DNA of 64,000 nt from Siphonodentalium dalli (GCA_032622095.1 CP136068.1:3697314-3761313); one strand, 5' to 3'; numbered from the stretch's first letter, positions 48,216-60,951 are shown. Made by a program: numbers and translations. Notes: generated by a model from the sequence alone, not told the origin.

Positions 48216-48624
48216 CAAGTTCGTGAAAGTTCTATTGACTATGCCGATGATTTGAGAAGCTTTATTGTTTTAGGATATTGTAGAAAGGCTAATCTGGCCG
48301 TGTCAAATTGAGCTATAGCGATGGGATATCTCACAGGACAGCACATTTCGGGTTTTCGTGGAGTGTGTATTCGCTGGGTATCTTATAGTTGCAGTATGTA
48401 ACTATTATGACCGCGTTAATTGCTTTCGGTGTTGTATTATCCCCACTACAACATACACCAGTATTGTGGTTCAAACGCGCCATATCCGTTCAGATGTTAA
48501 ATATACATTAAATGAGAAATCAGTCCCCACCTACATACGATAAAGTAACTAAACGGTTGTATTCAAATTTGCAATACATGGATAAATCAACGATATATTG
48601 ATGCCCTTGTACAATGAGTTGAGA
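48216..48624. other. Unassigned DNA
   Basis: No gene or element recognised. Confidence 0.35.
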
Positions 48625-49312
48625 CAGGGACGTGACGACAGGGGTGTCTCACCCCCAACTTTGGTCAAATGTTCAACATTGGAAATTTGATATACCTGAC
48701 ACAACATTTGTTATAAATTTCAGACCAACAATAGGTTGAAATTGTTCTCGAATTTAGACTTTTCAACAATGTATTAATGGATAATTTGTAGTTTTTAGAC
48801 CAACATTGGCATATTTTCCTCTTTTTTTGGTAAAAAGTTTGGACTGAAATGGCTATCAGAAACGTTTGGAAATTTTCCAACAATTGTAATGCTTAGTGCC
48901 AGTCTGGATGCTAGGATTGAGCAAATTCCATGATAAAATTAAAAAAAATTCTCACACCGTACCGACCCATGGTCGATCGGGTGTGTCCCGGTCCCTCCCC
49001 AGTGGTCAGTCAGAAACTGATAATTAATTTAAGAAACAAAAATCGGGGGTGAATTTGCATGCCGTTTTTCAGGCTCAGGTCTACACATTGGTCGGCCCAG
49101 TGGATTATATATATGCCCACCCCGGTTAGTGACAAAAAGATACTGATTCATTTATAATATGCTACTAACCAATCGGTTGTGAGGAACCAGTTGGGGGAAA
49201 TCAAAGCGGAGGGGGGGGGGGGTGTACATTTAATATGGTTGAAGGGGTGTAGTTTGAAATTCGAAGGTGGGAACCCTTCCTAACACAGAGGCCATTTATA
49301 GCCACGTCCCTG
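48625..49312. mobile_element. Family B dispersed element, complete copy
   Basis: It starts CAGGGACGTGAC and ends GCCACGTCCCTG, giving 12-bp inverted ends. Flanks CAATGAGTTGAGA and CAATGTGTCGAGA agree at 11 of 13 positions and may be an aged duplication, though that length is unusual. Inside are TTGGAAATTTTCCAAC-type words, a mirrored pair (CTCACACCG and CGGGTGTG) and a G run near 49210. No coding frame. Other pieces lie at 28985-30220, 35689-35979 and 40309-40690. Confidence 0.7.
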
Positions 49313-49849
49313 CAATGTGTCGAGACTACGTCTATAGCACCATCTACTCACTCTATTAACACAATCTGCCATTAATGCAGTGAACAAAGTTGTTAGTGAA
49401 AAGATCGGCCTTCCGTATTTATCTAAGTGCTAAAAGCCGCCTCGAGAATTTGAACATAAAACCTGGCTCAGTTTAAATGACAACTTTATCCATGATATTT
49501 GCCCATGAAATCTTCAATAAATAGGTTAACGCATAGCTGACTGGAATTTCATTGAATTCATGAACCTTTGAGTGAGAAAATCGTAGTGAAAAATTACAGG
49601 TCAATGTGACACATCTACCCGTTCCAAATCGCTATCGCTTTATGTGCTGCATTGAAAGTACCCAAGTTACCGTGACGATGCTTACCGATTTACCCGTATA
49701 CCCGTTCCCGTCGGACGGGTATCGCAAACTCGCTAATAATGGGATCGAGGAGAGTACTTGATGTGCTGGTTACTCTGGTAGGAACCGTAATGACATTTTT
49801 GTTCCCCGAAATTTTTTTTTTTTCAGCGGACAATTAAAATAGCCGGTGT
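49313..49849. other. Unassigned DNA
   Basis: No gene or element recognised. Confidence 0.35.
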
Positions 49850-50240
49850 CCGTCCGTCCTGTTGTGCGTCCGTCCGTGCGTAAATGGTTTCCGGATGATA
49901 ACTTTAGTTTCGGTTATTAGATCAAATGCAAATTTCATAGGTGAGTTTACCAGACTAAAATACAGGTCAAGTTCGAATATGGGTTTGCTACGCCCATTTT
50001 TGCGAGAGTTATGGCCCTTTTTCGACTTAGAATCTTGTAATTTTCTGGTTTCCGGATGATAACTTCAGTTTGTGAGATCTGAACCAAATTTGGTATGTGA
50101 TCAGCCCAAAAGACAGGTCAAGTTCGAATATGGGTTTGCTCCGCTCATTTCTGCGAGAGTTATGGCCCCTTTTCGACGTATAATCTTGTAACTTTCTGGT
50201 TTCCGGATGATAACTTCAGTTTGTGTGATCATATCTGAAC
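49850..50240. repeat. GTCCGTCC-led repeat with about 150-bp units
   Basis: TCCG runs (49845-49880) lead into about three units with TTTCCGGATGATAACTT, CAGGTCAAGTTCGAATATGG and GAGAGTTATGGCCC. This unit type is, as far as I recall, frequent in mollusc genomes. The 65-residue frame inside is a product of the repeat. Confidence 0.8.
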
Positions 50241-50404
50241 CAAATTTAGTGCGATAGTTTATCCACCATTTCAGGGGACACTGGTTGGCTTGTTCTGAAA
50301 TTTAGTATCGGATTTAGGGTCCTTGTTATTTTTTCCAGAAAAGGTAATGCCCCCAATGAAGCCACTTTTTCTCGGGACACTGTGGCCGCGGACGGCCTTT
50401 ATGC

Positions 50405-50993
50405 ATATTGAAACAATTTGTTATTTGTTTGATCTTCGAGGAGCTGTCCAAAAAATAGGAATTAAAATCTCCAGTGATGACTACATTTTCAGAATTATCA
50501 AGTACGTCAGAAATTTTGGATTCAAGTAGTTCCCAATAATTTGTCGCACATAAATCTTCAGATCTATAGGATACCCCGAGTATAATGCCGGTTTTTCGAG
50601 AGTGGAGTTCAAACCATAAACACGATGTATCGAATTCTATTGTTCAGGTTTCCGATTGAAAATGAGATGATCAGCAAACATTACGCAAATTCCACCTCCA
50701 TTAGAGTCAACGTCTTTACTGATGGGAGAACTATATCCAGGGATTTCTAGCTGGTTTGATGGGTATGACGGGTCAAGGTGGGTTTCCGTAAAACATAACA
50801 CATCATACTCGTTTATTTGGTCTGAAATATTTCCTAATTTATTACGGATACTGCGCATGTTGTAATGGAAAATGGAGATTGTGTTGTTGGCTCTCGATAG
50901 CGGAGGCCCAGGGTTAATTTCAATATCTCCTGATAACATTAATATTAAAAGAGTAAACATAAATATAAATCTAGGACTCAATAGACTGAAAGA
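50405..50993 (-). pseudogene. CR1/L2-like LINE, 5' part with 2A-like motif
   Basis: This is the minus-strand N-terminal part of a non-LTR retrotransposon ORF. The first ATG is at 50960. The peptide MFTLLILMLSGDIEINPGP leads directly into an endonuclease (EEP) domain, with HYNMRSIRNKL, YDVLCFTETHLDPS, GYSSPISKDVDSNGGGICV and, after a frameshift near 50640, SRKTGIILGVSYRSE and VVITGDFN (about 50.47 kb). DIEINPGP matches the 2A consensus D(V/I)ExNPGP, at which ribosomes fail to join the last glycine and proline. The sequence stops at about 50405 in unrelated repeat DNA, so the reverse transcriptase is absent. Keeping the 5' end and losing the 3' end is opposite to normal LINE truncation. The frameshift makes it a pseudogene. 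Confidence 0.8.
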
Positions 50994-51009
50994 TCCGACG
51001 TTCAGACTG

Positions 51010-51042
51010 CCGTTATTTGCCGTTATTTGCCGTTATTTGCTG
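51010..51042. repeat. GCCGTTATTT decamer, three copies
   Basis: GCCGTTATTTGCCGTTATTT plus a third unit lies just upstream of the LINE's 5' end (minus strand). It may be part of its 5' leader. Confidence 0.8.
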
Positions 51043-52190
51043 TTTTGATATTGTGACATTCTTTTTGCTGAATCGAATATACCAACCGTTGCCCTATACT
51101 GATTCAGGACACACGTCATTTTTCAGACGGTGGTTTGATCCAGGATAGGGCAGGAACTGGACTTAGACTCTGCAAATGTTACAATACTGATATGGATATA
51201 TTTTGGTAACCCACAAATGGACCAAGAGGTATGCGCATGGTGCATGATCTGAAAATGTTCAGAAAAGGCTTGGCAATTGGAATCAATGGTTCGAATTTGT
51301 GCAGACATGTAGGAAGTATGAAAGAAAGACAACATAATGAAAGCATAGAATAGCAAGCAAATATATACATAACGATGATGGATGATGGCATTCGGCATGA
51401 TAATTTCATCGCGATTTTTCGTCGCCCTACAACAATTATACTAGTAGAATAAATGTGTCCATTTGCTATTTATGTCAGGGGAGAAAACAGATGAAACGGA
51501 CATGCACAACCGCCGCGGACGTAGTATGTCCTCACAATTATCGTCTTCGAGGAATCTTAGTTTGGTCTTTAGTGTCGTGATGTGCGAGGTAGCTATCGGG
51601 ATAATGTATTTACACATATCCTCAAACGGGTAGAGATCTTGTGTTGGTCCGGTCATCTATAAAGTGGTTTCGACTTTAAACCATCTTATCTTTATTTTGT
51701 CAGATTTGAAATTATCAATTAAAAAAAATAGTCAGGAGGGATATCTTATTCAGCATAAATTTTACCCCTTTCATATAGATTGACAACGGTTCGATAGGAA
51801 ATTATTGTCATTACGGTCTGCCATACTACGTTTGACAGATTGAATTGTTCTGGTTCGAATTTAACAGCGCGTAAAAAGCACAGGATCGTGAAATGCGGGC
51901 AGTATGATTTTGCTAAGATTAATGTACAGCTGTAGACCCGGCTTGTCGCACAAGCTGAAATTCTCCCCCGTTTTCTAGGACAGTGCACATGTGATCGTGT
52001 TGCTAACATTTCTTGTGTTGGGAGCGATTCATCCATTAACTGTATTTTCGTAAAGAGGAATGTGATAAAGTTATTGCGGCGAATCACGAATTGGATAGCA
52101 TTAGCAGGTACACTACTGGTATATCATAATGATTTTGTCTGGTAATTCTACACGTGTATTTTTTTTTTTTAGCTCATCTGAGACCGTCTC
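51043..52190. other. Unassigned DNA
   Basis: Minus-strand frames at 51123-51398, 51441-51656 and 51746-52087 lie one after another. None shows a domain, and two overlap another open frame. I do not call genes here. Confidence 0.35.
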
Positions 52191-53860
52191 CGGTGGAGCT
52201 ATAGTCATCGCTCCTCGTCCGTCGCCCGTCCGTCTATCCGTCCGCCCATCCGTCAACAATTCTTTAAACTTCTTCTTCTCTGGAGCCATCAGACCGAATG
52301 GGTTCATATTTGGTGTGGATGTTCCCTAGGTGATTCACATTCCGATTTGTTCAAATGAGGTCACTGGGTCAAATAGTTGCGAAGCCAGGGCCATAACTAT
52401 ATCCCTCTATAGTAATTCGTAAAACGTCTTCTTCTCAAGAACTATTGTGCCTATTTCGCTTATATTTGATATGGAAAGTTATTGGGTGACTCTGGTTCAG
52501 ATTTGTTCAAATGGGGTCACTGGGTCATGTATAGGCAGGGCCAGGGACATAACTCTTAAACAAACAAAAATGTTTGTTTTTTTTAGATAGAACACCTTGC
52601 TCAATTTAACCAAAAAAATAATACTATTAAAAAAAATTAAAAAACTATAATTTGTATTTTTTTTATATATTTTTTTTCAAATAATTTTTGTTTTTAATAT
52701 CAATTTAGATCTAATTCCTTGCTCATATTTAATTTTTTTTTTAAACTTATTTGAAAAAAAAAACAAACACCATTATAACAGCCACCAGGTTGACCACACC
52801 AAATTTGATTTAAATCAGTCTAAAATCGAGAACATGCACGCAGCGATACTTAGATCTAAATGAGATAAGAGGAGGGTTCCTGAGAAGACAGAATTATTAC
52901 TTTACACCATACAGAAGTCACATTGTGCTGGCTAAGGTGATAAATGAGATGGCAGTATTAACAAAATCTGCTTGGATTGACAGCTTTGTTGATTGATGTC
53001 CTAGAGCTATCTGCCTGGTAGAGAGTTGTATATAAATGACCTGTGGCTTATGATAACAAACTAATTCCAAAGCCTTATTATGAATCTGACAGTTAGGCCA
53101 TTATTTATAACCCCTTTCATGAAGGGAGGTCTGCTGGTGCAGCATTAAATATCACGTAACAGTGCATTCTCTTATATACGCGAGCCTCACATAGGGAGCC
53201 AGGGACATAGCTTGTCCATCCATGAGGCCACCACCCCTTTCGTACGCCGTATTCCATGCCCTATTGTGAGGTACGGCGTATTCCGGCCCCTCTGTTAGGA
53301 GTTATTCGGTATTCCAAAACTACCGGTATTCGTACGCCGACCTTCCAAAAAATGAAGTTTTCATATATTTTTATGTATTCCATATGGCTGTTAACTGGTA
53401 TTCCGTATTCCAGCCTCTGTGTTAAGTGGTATTCCGTATTCCATGGGGTGGGGGTGGGGGCATCATCCATTGTAATTCTTAAAACGTATTCATATCAAGA
53501 ACCATCAGGCCAATTCAGCTTTTTATTGGTATGGGTTACTGGGATTCAGATTTGATTCAGAATTGGATCACTGGGTCAAATATGGCAGAGCCATGGACAT
53601 AATTCTTTCCCTAAATAGTTATTCTTAAAACATCGTCTCAAGAACCATTTGGCATATTTATCATATATTTGGTATGGAGAATCCTTGGGTGACTTGTATT
53701 CATATTTGATCAAATGGGGTCACCATGTCAAATAGGGTGCGACCCTATAGTAATTCTTGAGACCCACCAGGCCTATTTAGCTTATATGTATTATGGAGGG
53801 TCTTTGTGTAATTTGGGACTGGGTTACAGATTTGTTAAAATGGGTTCAACCAGTCACGTT
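52190..53860. repeat. Dispersed repeats, GTCCGTCC and GGTCACTGGGTCAAAT types
   Basis: GTCCGTCGCCCGTCCGTC near 52215 is followed by CAGATTTGTTCAAATGGGGT-like units (52350, 52500, 53560, 53710) with GGCCATAACT or GGACATAATT between them. ATTCCGTATTCC words repeat at 53230-53450. An AT-rich low-complexity block occupies 52565-52770. The unit style recalls a repeat I associate with molluscs. Confidence 0.65.
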
Positions 53861-54060
53861 GGTGTATATTGTAGCATACATACCCCCCTGGACATAGGTA
53901 TCTGGGTAGTTGCCAAAGATCTCCCAATTCCCCAAGCCGGGTCAGGGAAAGACCGGGCTGTGCGGCGTGGGTCACTATTTCCCGGGTGGATATATCTGGG
54001 GCCGATTTGGTGGGCCACGGGGTCACTTGCCAAGTAATGAGTCCGGTTAACACGTTGATG
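53860..54060. other. GC-richer block, possibly a repeat end
   Basis: CCCCCCTGGACATAGGTATC to GGGTCACTTGCCAAG is richer in GC than its surroundings and open on both strands. I cannot assign it. Confidence 0.3.
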
Positions 54061-54165
54061 AAATTTATTCTTTCTAAGCAAATTCAGTTGATGTACCTAT
54101 GCCGTACAAAAATACAGGCTACTATACATGTATATAATGATGATATATATATATCTCTATAATGG

Positions 54166-54370
54166 AGTTATCTCCCATTGAACGGATTTCCCCAGTTACT
54201 TCCCGTTGAACGGATTTCCCCAGGTACTTCCCGTTGAACGGATTTCTACAAATACATCATTATAACTCGATTCCGTGGAACGGATTTTCCCAAAGTTAGA
54301 TAAATATCCATGTCTATATGAGCACCTTAAAACTAGTTGAATCAGTTGAACGGATTTTCCAAAGTTAGCT
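54166..54370. repeat. About 30-bp repeat, GTTGAACGGATTTCCCCAG
   Basis: Six degenerate units carry TGAACGGATTTTCC or TGAACGGATTTCCC. The first three are about 30 bp apart, and the later ones are farther apart. Confidence 0.8.
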
Positions 54371-54389
54371 ATTTATGGGATGCCGAATT

Positions 54390-54500
54390 GACATTTAATA
54401 AATAATTGAGCTTAAGCCCAATAAGGGAAAATAGCGCAATAAGGAATCTCTTATTGCGCTTAAGCACAATAAGGAATGTTCTTATTGCGCTTATAGTAGC
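54390..54500. mobile_element. GCGCAATAAG palindrome family, copy 1
   Basis: It begins GAATTGACATTTAATAAATA, followed by ATTGAGCTTAAG and GCGCAATAAG/CTTATTGCGC palindromes. The reverse complement of the same start closes the window at 63970-64000. It is probably a small dispersed element. Confidence 0.75.
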
Positions 54501-55534
54501 CTGTCATTTGTAAAAAAAAAATGGGTTCCGTTTTTTTTTTGGGGATTTTTGGCAACATATTTTTTCTTAAAGCCCAAATACTGGAGGCATTGGGAACCAA
54601 TGTTGACAAGATTCTTGTCGCTTAGTTGCCTCAAAAATGATGTTACCATAGCAACGGTATGTGATTTATGAGAATTATGAACAATGTAACTTACACTGTA
54701 AATTTGAGGTAAACTACCAAATATTATGAACTGTGAATTTCAATTAGGTCTACTAATGACGGAATGTACTCTCACTTATAATGTTTTCTGTCACAGGCCT
54801 GCATATACAATCATTATTATTTGTTTAAAAATAATAGTCTAGTCGTAATTCTCAGAAAAGACATTTCTAGAAGCATTTCCGCGGAAAAGTGTCAAACCAA
54901 CACGAATAGACTGCCTGTCGCCCGATTGGATGAACATAGGGTTCAATAAAAGGCTTTTAAAATCTTCGTGTTTTCTTCGCTGGCGGGTTGTTGATACGAC
55001 ACCGTACAACGTCATATGAAACCACGTAACTGGCCTTGAACATACTCAAACTTATATACTCCTCGCGGAACGTTCAAAGCCGCGTTGTATCATGATACTA
55101 TCATCACAGTAATAATTCTGAAACATTAACATCATATTAATCAGGTACCTACGGTAAGACATTGCTGTTTTGTATATTTATCGACGATCTCGTAAGAATT
55201 ATCTTATAGTCCGGGAGCCAATAGGGGTACCCTTGCACCCGCCCCATGGGACTTAACTTCACCCCACTCATTTTGTTCCTTATTATGTCCTACAACATTT
55301 AAGCAATGTTAATAAGAAAAAAAAGTGGCCGTGCAGACTTCAGACAAGATGGCGTCCATCCTGGCCGCCATTTTTCAGATCAGACCCTAAGTCAGTTTTA
55401 TGCAAATTATAGCGGGAAAATCTAATAAAATGTATACAAATGTATATATTTTCGTGAAGCTAAGACATAATGACACTTTTTTGGCGCAAAATTGAAACAC
55501 ACCCTCCAAGATGGCCGCCAAAACGGCCGCCGGA
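54501..55534. other. Unassigned DNA
   Basis: AAGATGGCGTCC/GGCCGCCATTTT-type words occur at 55.34-55.53 kb, like others near 31.1, 34.8 and 58.25 kb. No gene is recognised. Confidence 0.35.
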
Positions 55535-58500
55535 AGTTGAAAATATGACGTTTTTTTCACAAATATCTTCTAGATCAGTTCATATTGTTTGGAACTGGTT
55601 GAGTAATATGACTTTATTTTGTGTTTTGTATATTAACTGATCATTGGAGCGGCGTGTATGAATACAGTATACAGTGAGTTGCTGAGTTGTCATGTGTGAG
55701 GTGTATATGCAAGTACCGAAGGTATAAGTGGTCGTGTGTGTGGGTATTCGTATATCTGGAAGGGCTCACCATTGGTGATGTGTATATGTATACCTGGATT
55801 GACCCTATGGTCATGGGTATGGCGAATAGGTATACATGTAGTGGCTGTATGGTCCATATTGAGATGAATATGTATGCACTGAGTGAATGTATGATCGTGA
55901 ATGTGGTGCATATGTATACATAGAGTGACTATATGGTCATGTGCCAGGTGTAGGAGTACACCTGGTGTTCATGCATGGTGAATCGTGGCTGTATCGTCAT
56001 TAGTGGTATGTACGGGTATAACCAATTATGGCTGTATGGTCAGATGTACGTGTATAAAGTGGGTGACTATATTGTCATTTGTGTGGTGTTTATGTACATA
56101 TGGAGTGACTGAGGTAATGGGTGGGTTGTACATGTGTACCTTGGGTGGCTATCGCTTTCCACAATAACTCAAGGATATGTTAATCAATAGAGAGGTCATG
56201 TCAGAGAGTTCTCCATCTTGATGGTGTTTATGTACATGGGGGAAACGTTAAACGTGGAAAGCGTTAGCCACCCATTATCACACAGTCATTCCATATATAC
56301 ATAAACACCACAGACACAACAATATAGTGACCCAATGTTTATACGTACACCTGACCCATTACCACTGATGACCATACATCCATGAGTCACAGTGGAGGCC
56401 CACCGGGTATACTCCTAAACATGACCCATAACCATATAGTCACTCCGTGTATACCCATGCATTCACCTCACGATTGGCCATACGGTAATCCCCTGTATAC
56501 CTATTCTCCACACAGATGGTCAAATAGACATTCAATATATACATCAACACCACAACAATGATCATAGAGTCACTCCAGGTATACATATGCACCTCACCAA
56601 TGGCCATATAGCCACTCGCTTCATACACATACCCTCACCCATGCCACCTGGTATACTCCTTCGCCTGACATATGTCCATATAGTCACCCCGTGTGTACCT
56701 ATTCAAAACATTCATACATGATCATGGTCAATCCTTGTATACATATTCACCTCACCATTGGCCATGTCACTCCATGTATCCATATGTGTCGCACCATAGC
56801 CGAATAGCGACACAAGATATACTAATACACCCAGCTATGTCAGAAAAGTCACTCCATGTATGCATATGCACATCACCCATGGCCATATAGCCACTCGCTA
56901 TATACACATACCCCTCGCCCATGACCATATAGCAACACGTGTGTATACCCGTATAACATACACATGACTATACCGCCATGAGTCACCAAGCAGGAACACC
57001 ATGTATACTCATACACCTGACACATGACCATTTAGTCACTCCCTGTATAGATATTCATTACATTTATGACCATACAGTCACTACATGTATACCTATTCGA
57101 CACACATAGTCATATAACCACTCGATATATACACATGCAGCCCACTCTAGACCATAGAGTCACTCCATGTATACATATACACCTCACCAACGGCCTTTCA
57201 GATATACAAAAAACCTGCATACACGACCACTCATACCTTCCATACTTGCATATACACCTCACACATGACAATTCAGCAACTCACTGTATAATCATACACG
57301 CCATCCATGATCATACAGCTAATCCCTATACACCCCCCAATGATAATACATCCACGAGATATATAAATATATACCACAAGGACACTCCCTATATACCCAC
57401 ACGCTCGATAATGTCCACCCAGCTTACTCCAGGTATGCATATACACTTCAATCATGACCGTACAGTCATTCCATGTATACCTATACACATTACCCGTAAC
57501 AATAAAATAACTCCCTATGTATCCACACACCCCATCCATGATCATACAGACAACACATGTACATCCCACCCATGACCTTACAGTCACTCCATATATACAT
57601 AATCAACACATAGATGACCATGTAACTATATTCATACACCACATCAATGTCCATACAGGCACATCGGGTGCACCCGTACTGGATATACACAACCATACAA
57701 CATACAGTCACTACATTCATACCGATTCACCTCACACATGACCATGACCTCTCCCTGTATACCTATACATCTTACAATGGACAACCCACACATAACCATA
57801 TAGTCACTCCTTGTATACCTATTCACATCATTCGTGACATACAATAACTCCCTGTATACCTATTCACCTCAACTATGATCATAGAGTAACTCACTGACTA
57901 CCATCTTGGCATCCACCCTGCATCCAGTTGATATTTTTTGTTACCATAATGGACCAGAATAGCCACAGATTATGGTTCATCTCGGTTCCGTCTCAACGTT
58001 CTGCCCATTTCCATTCAATAATATGGCCAGAATCACAAAAGAGGTTCTCGGCAAAATTCCATACTTTAAAATGAATTTGCCATGCCCCATATAGAACTGT
58101 GACAACCAGAATAGAACATATAGTTGTCAGTTAATTAACTAACACGTATAATAACCAAGTGAGTCACAATTTACTACCTTTTCGGATAACACAGAGAATA
58201 ATGTTCGGGATATATGTAAAACAAAACTTTTTACAAATTTGGTTGCCATTTTGGAAGCCATCTTGAGCAATTTGGTCTATAGATACCGTAGTGTGACACA
58301 TTTAAGATAGACCAAAACAATAAACACATTTGAATCCAGAGACAGTTACATTTTACCAATGATAGTTGCATTTTACTTGAAAAAATGGTCTATACCTGAA
58401 AAGTTAATTTTTGCCGATATTTATGTCAAGTTTTTGAGAGAAAAGTCCAATATTTTTGGTGATGTCAGTGGTAACAATAGTAACAATTAACCATGGTGCA

Positions 58501-58911
58501 TCAGATATGTTAGTATTCAATGTATAGGAGGCAGAATAGCCAATTTTATACATCAACCACAACTTGTAAGCGATTGCAGGATACGCTGGGGCAATATTTA
58601 CCATTTTCCATATTTTGGCAGCCATTTTGAGCCAAAGTAAGAATTTTGGTTCCAATGAGTTGGAATATTCATAGGTAATGATATGCCTCACTTACATTAC
58701 ATTTTTCTGTTTATTTCGTGTTGAAATACGACTAAAATCCCAATTGTAATTTTTTGTGAAATTTTATACCGTGTTCCAATAATTGCATATTTAATTGCTC
58801 CAATGATCAGTTAATATACAAAACACAATATAAAGTCACATTACTCAAGCAGTTCCAAACAGCATGAACTGGTCTAGAAGATATTTGTGTAAAAACGTCA
58901 TATTTTCAACT
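55535..58911. mobile_element. 3.4-kb foldback element filled with an inverted minisatellite
   Basis: Outer arms of about 115 bp (55535-55651 and 58797-58911) are good mirror images: AGTTGAAAATATGACG, TTCTAGATCAGTTCAT and TATTAACTGATCATTGGAGC. Inside, an array of about 42-bp units runs as TGTATACATGGAGTGACT on the left (55.66-56.16 kb) and as AGTCACTCCATGTATACA on the right (56.27-57.90 kb). The turning point is a short inverted pair (GGGTGGCTATCGCTTTCCAC at about 56143 and GTGGAAAGCGTTAGCCACCC at 56254). 57.9-58.8 kb is unassigned. All open frames in it are repeat products. Confidence 0.8.
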
Positions 58912-59836
58912 TAATCTTGATTCACAGAACTTTCAACCGGGTGTGATTTCATGAAGAGCGTTTATTTATTAAATAACATACTTGTCCGTATATGTATAGC
59001 AGATGATGAGATAGTTATGACAGAAAGGTCGCGAGGGGTGATTCGAATAACAAAGTATTCCCATGTTCATGAGATTATATGTATAACGAGTGTGATATAT
59101 GTCTCGATATTGACTTACTGTATTTTCGCGGCAATAAAAACAGTATGTGACTTTAAGTTGATTTTATGGGTGAAATATGGGTCACAGGCAGCGACAGGCA
59201 CCCTCATTGGATTCAGCATACTTGAATTATGCTAGAAAACTTAGTTTCATGCTTTTCCCCAAAAATGCCTCTAGGGTTCTTGTATTCCACAAATGTATTT
59301 TTTTCCGACCAGACTATAACACCTTGTGATGTATAAACGTCATTTACTTCTGAGCAACAATGTTGGATAAAGAACAAAACTGGAATATGGCCATTGTATT
59401 AATAATAATAACACAGTAAATCATTTTCATTTTCCATCAAATTTATATTGTCCGTTTTAATACACAGCATTACATGTCTTTTATACCAGTATATTTACAC
59501 ACTAAGTGTTGTCATCACTAAATCCAGCATTCTGATTGGTCGGCGCCCACGTGGCTAGTTGCAGTTATTTCTCGGTGAATGCGTAACGCATCATAACACC
59601 AAGCTAATAACACCATCGATACGTCATTAGGTTTGGAAAGACGAACGCGTAATGCTTTGGGCGCATTTTGACTCGCGCAGGATTGACTTAATACATCATC
59701 GGGTTTCAACATGAAGAGAAATTGTTCCTATTAACTTTTTCCAAGGGTGCTATTGGGTATTTTGGGCTGATCTTGTCACGATACACTTTTCGATTTAAAT
59801 ATATTTACAAAAGTGGCTTTTTCGCTAAATGTATAT
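58912..59836. other. Unassigned DNA
   Basis: Frames at 58951-59235 and 59518-59712 have no known motif. GCATTCTGATTGGTCGGCGC near 59527 resembles words found in some DNA transposons, but no ends were found. Confidence 0.35.
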
Positions 59837-60004
59837 AAATATAAGGATTAACTGTCATGTGGACTATTTTTATGGAGATGTAACGGTGAGGTAAGTTGAC
59901 ATAACTTGTATGTAAAACCCTTCGGGTTTTACACAAGTTATGTCCACTTACCTCACCGTTACATCTCCATAAAAACAGTCCACATGACAGTTAATCCTTA
60001 TATT
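59837..60004. repeat. 168-bp near-perfect hairpin
   Basis: Arms of about 82 bp pair around GTAAAACCC-TTC-GGGTTTTAC. Differences are few: a 2-base insertion (GTATG/GTG), TTGACA/TGGACA and TATTTTT/TGTTTTT. The outer ends read ATATAAGGATTAACTGTC and its mirror. It could be a MITE or encode a long hairpin RNA. Confidence 0.95.
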
Positions 60005-60604
60005 AATCAGATTTATATTAAGTATATTTTCATATTTTATTTTACTGTTTAAGTTTAATTTGATTTTGCCTTTCTTGCGAAGAACGCTCAGTACCTGTGC
60101 ATATTGTCTTAGTATTTAGTAAAAGTCAGATGTTATTATTTCATTTGATTAGGATAAATATTATTTATGCTGTCAAAAGTATAAACAATTGAAAAACTAT
60201 CAACGGTTATGATGTTGTTTTCGATATTGAAAAATACATTTTGAAATAAAAAGTGTTTTATTCTACAGTATGCACAGATATTGTGAGGTAATATTTATAG
60301 TGCCAATAAGCCAACATTGTGTTTAATTTTTACATAAATAGTCCAGTTACTAATTAATGACTTCTTCACTGTTGTTCACAAAAAGGGGCCACCAATCATC
60401 ATATCAGAACACCTTATAGCCATACCTGCAATGACAGTTATATAGTATATAAGTATCACTCTTTGGAGCCAAATAAACAGGCTGGCATGTTTATTTTTTA
60501 ATTTGAGGTATTTTGTTAGCCAGCCAGCACTCTGCACTCTGTATTATTTGGTCATTAGACATGCCTGAGTGAAAATGCCAGCACTATCAGGCACTATTCA
60601 ATAT
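60005..60604. other. Unassigned AT-rich DNA
   Basis: No gene recognised. The last 35 bases before 60605 (GTGAAAATGCCAGCACTATC) resemble the DNA just right of the next element (GTGAAATGCAAACCAGCACT). Confidence 0.4.
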
Positions 60605-60951
60605 TAGTGTTCGGTCCGAATATTCGAATGTTCGAATATTCGCTCGTAAAAATAAATATTCGAATATTCGAATAATTATTTGACTATTCGAATATTCGAG
60701 AATAATCTCCGAGTAATTGTTTCCTGGCTTTTTATTAGTCTGAGTGTCTGTTAAAAGTATAGTCTATTTTCCACTGACCATAAACGAATTAATATGACGT
60801 AACTGTAACGTTCTGATTTGATTGGCGTCATGACGTCGAAATAATTGTATTGGCTAGGTGTAAACCAGACCGTGCTTGCATGTGTTCATAGGAAGCGGAC
60901 CAATAATTCATCGTTTTGTTTTGTTTGCGCGTTGTCACTTGTGTGTATAAT

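Noticed and set aside
51123-52087. Three consecutive minus-strand frames next to the LINE
   Set aside because: No LINE or host domain is visible, two frames overlap other open frames, and no splice signals join them convincingly.
55690-57847. Many overlapping frames of 60-170 residues with HIHLTHD-like repeats
   Set aside because: They are translations of the inverted 42-bp minisatellite, found on both strands.
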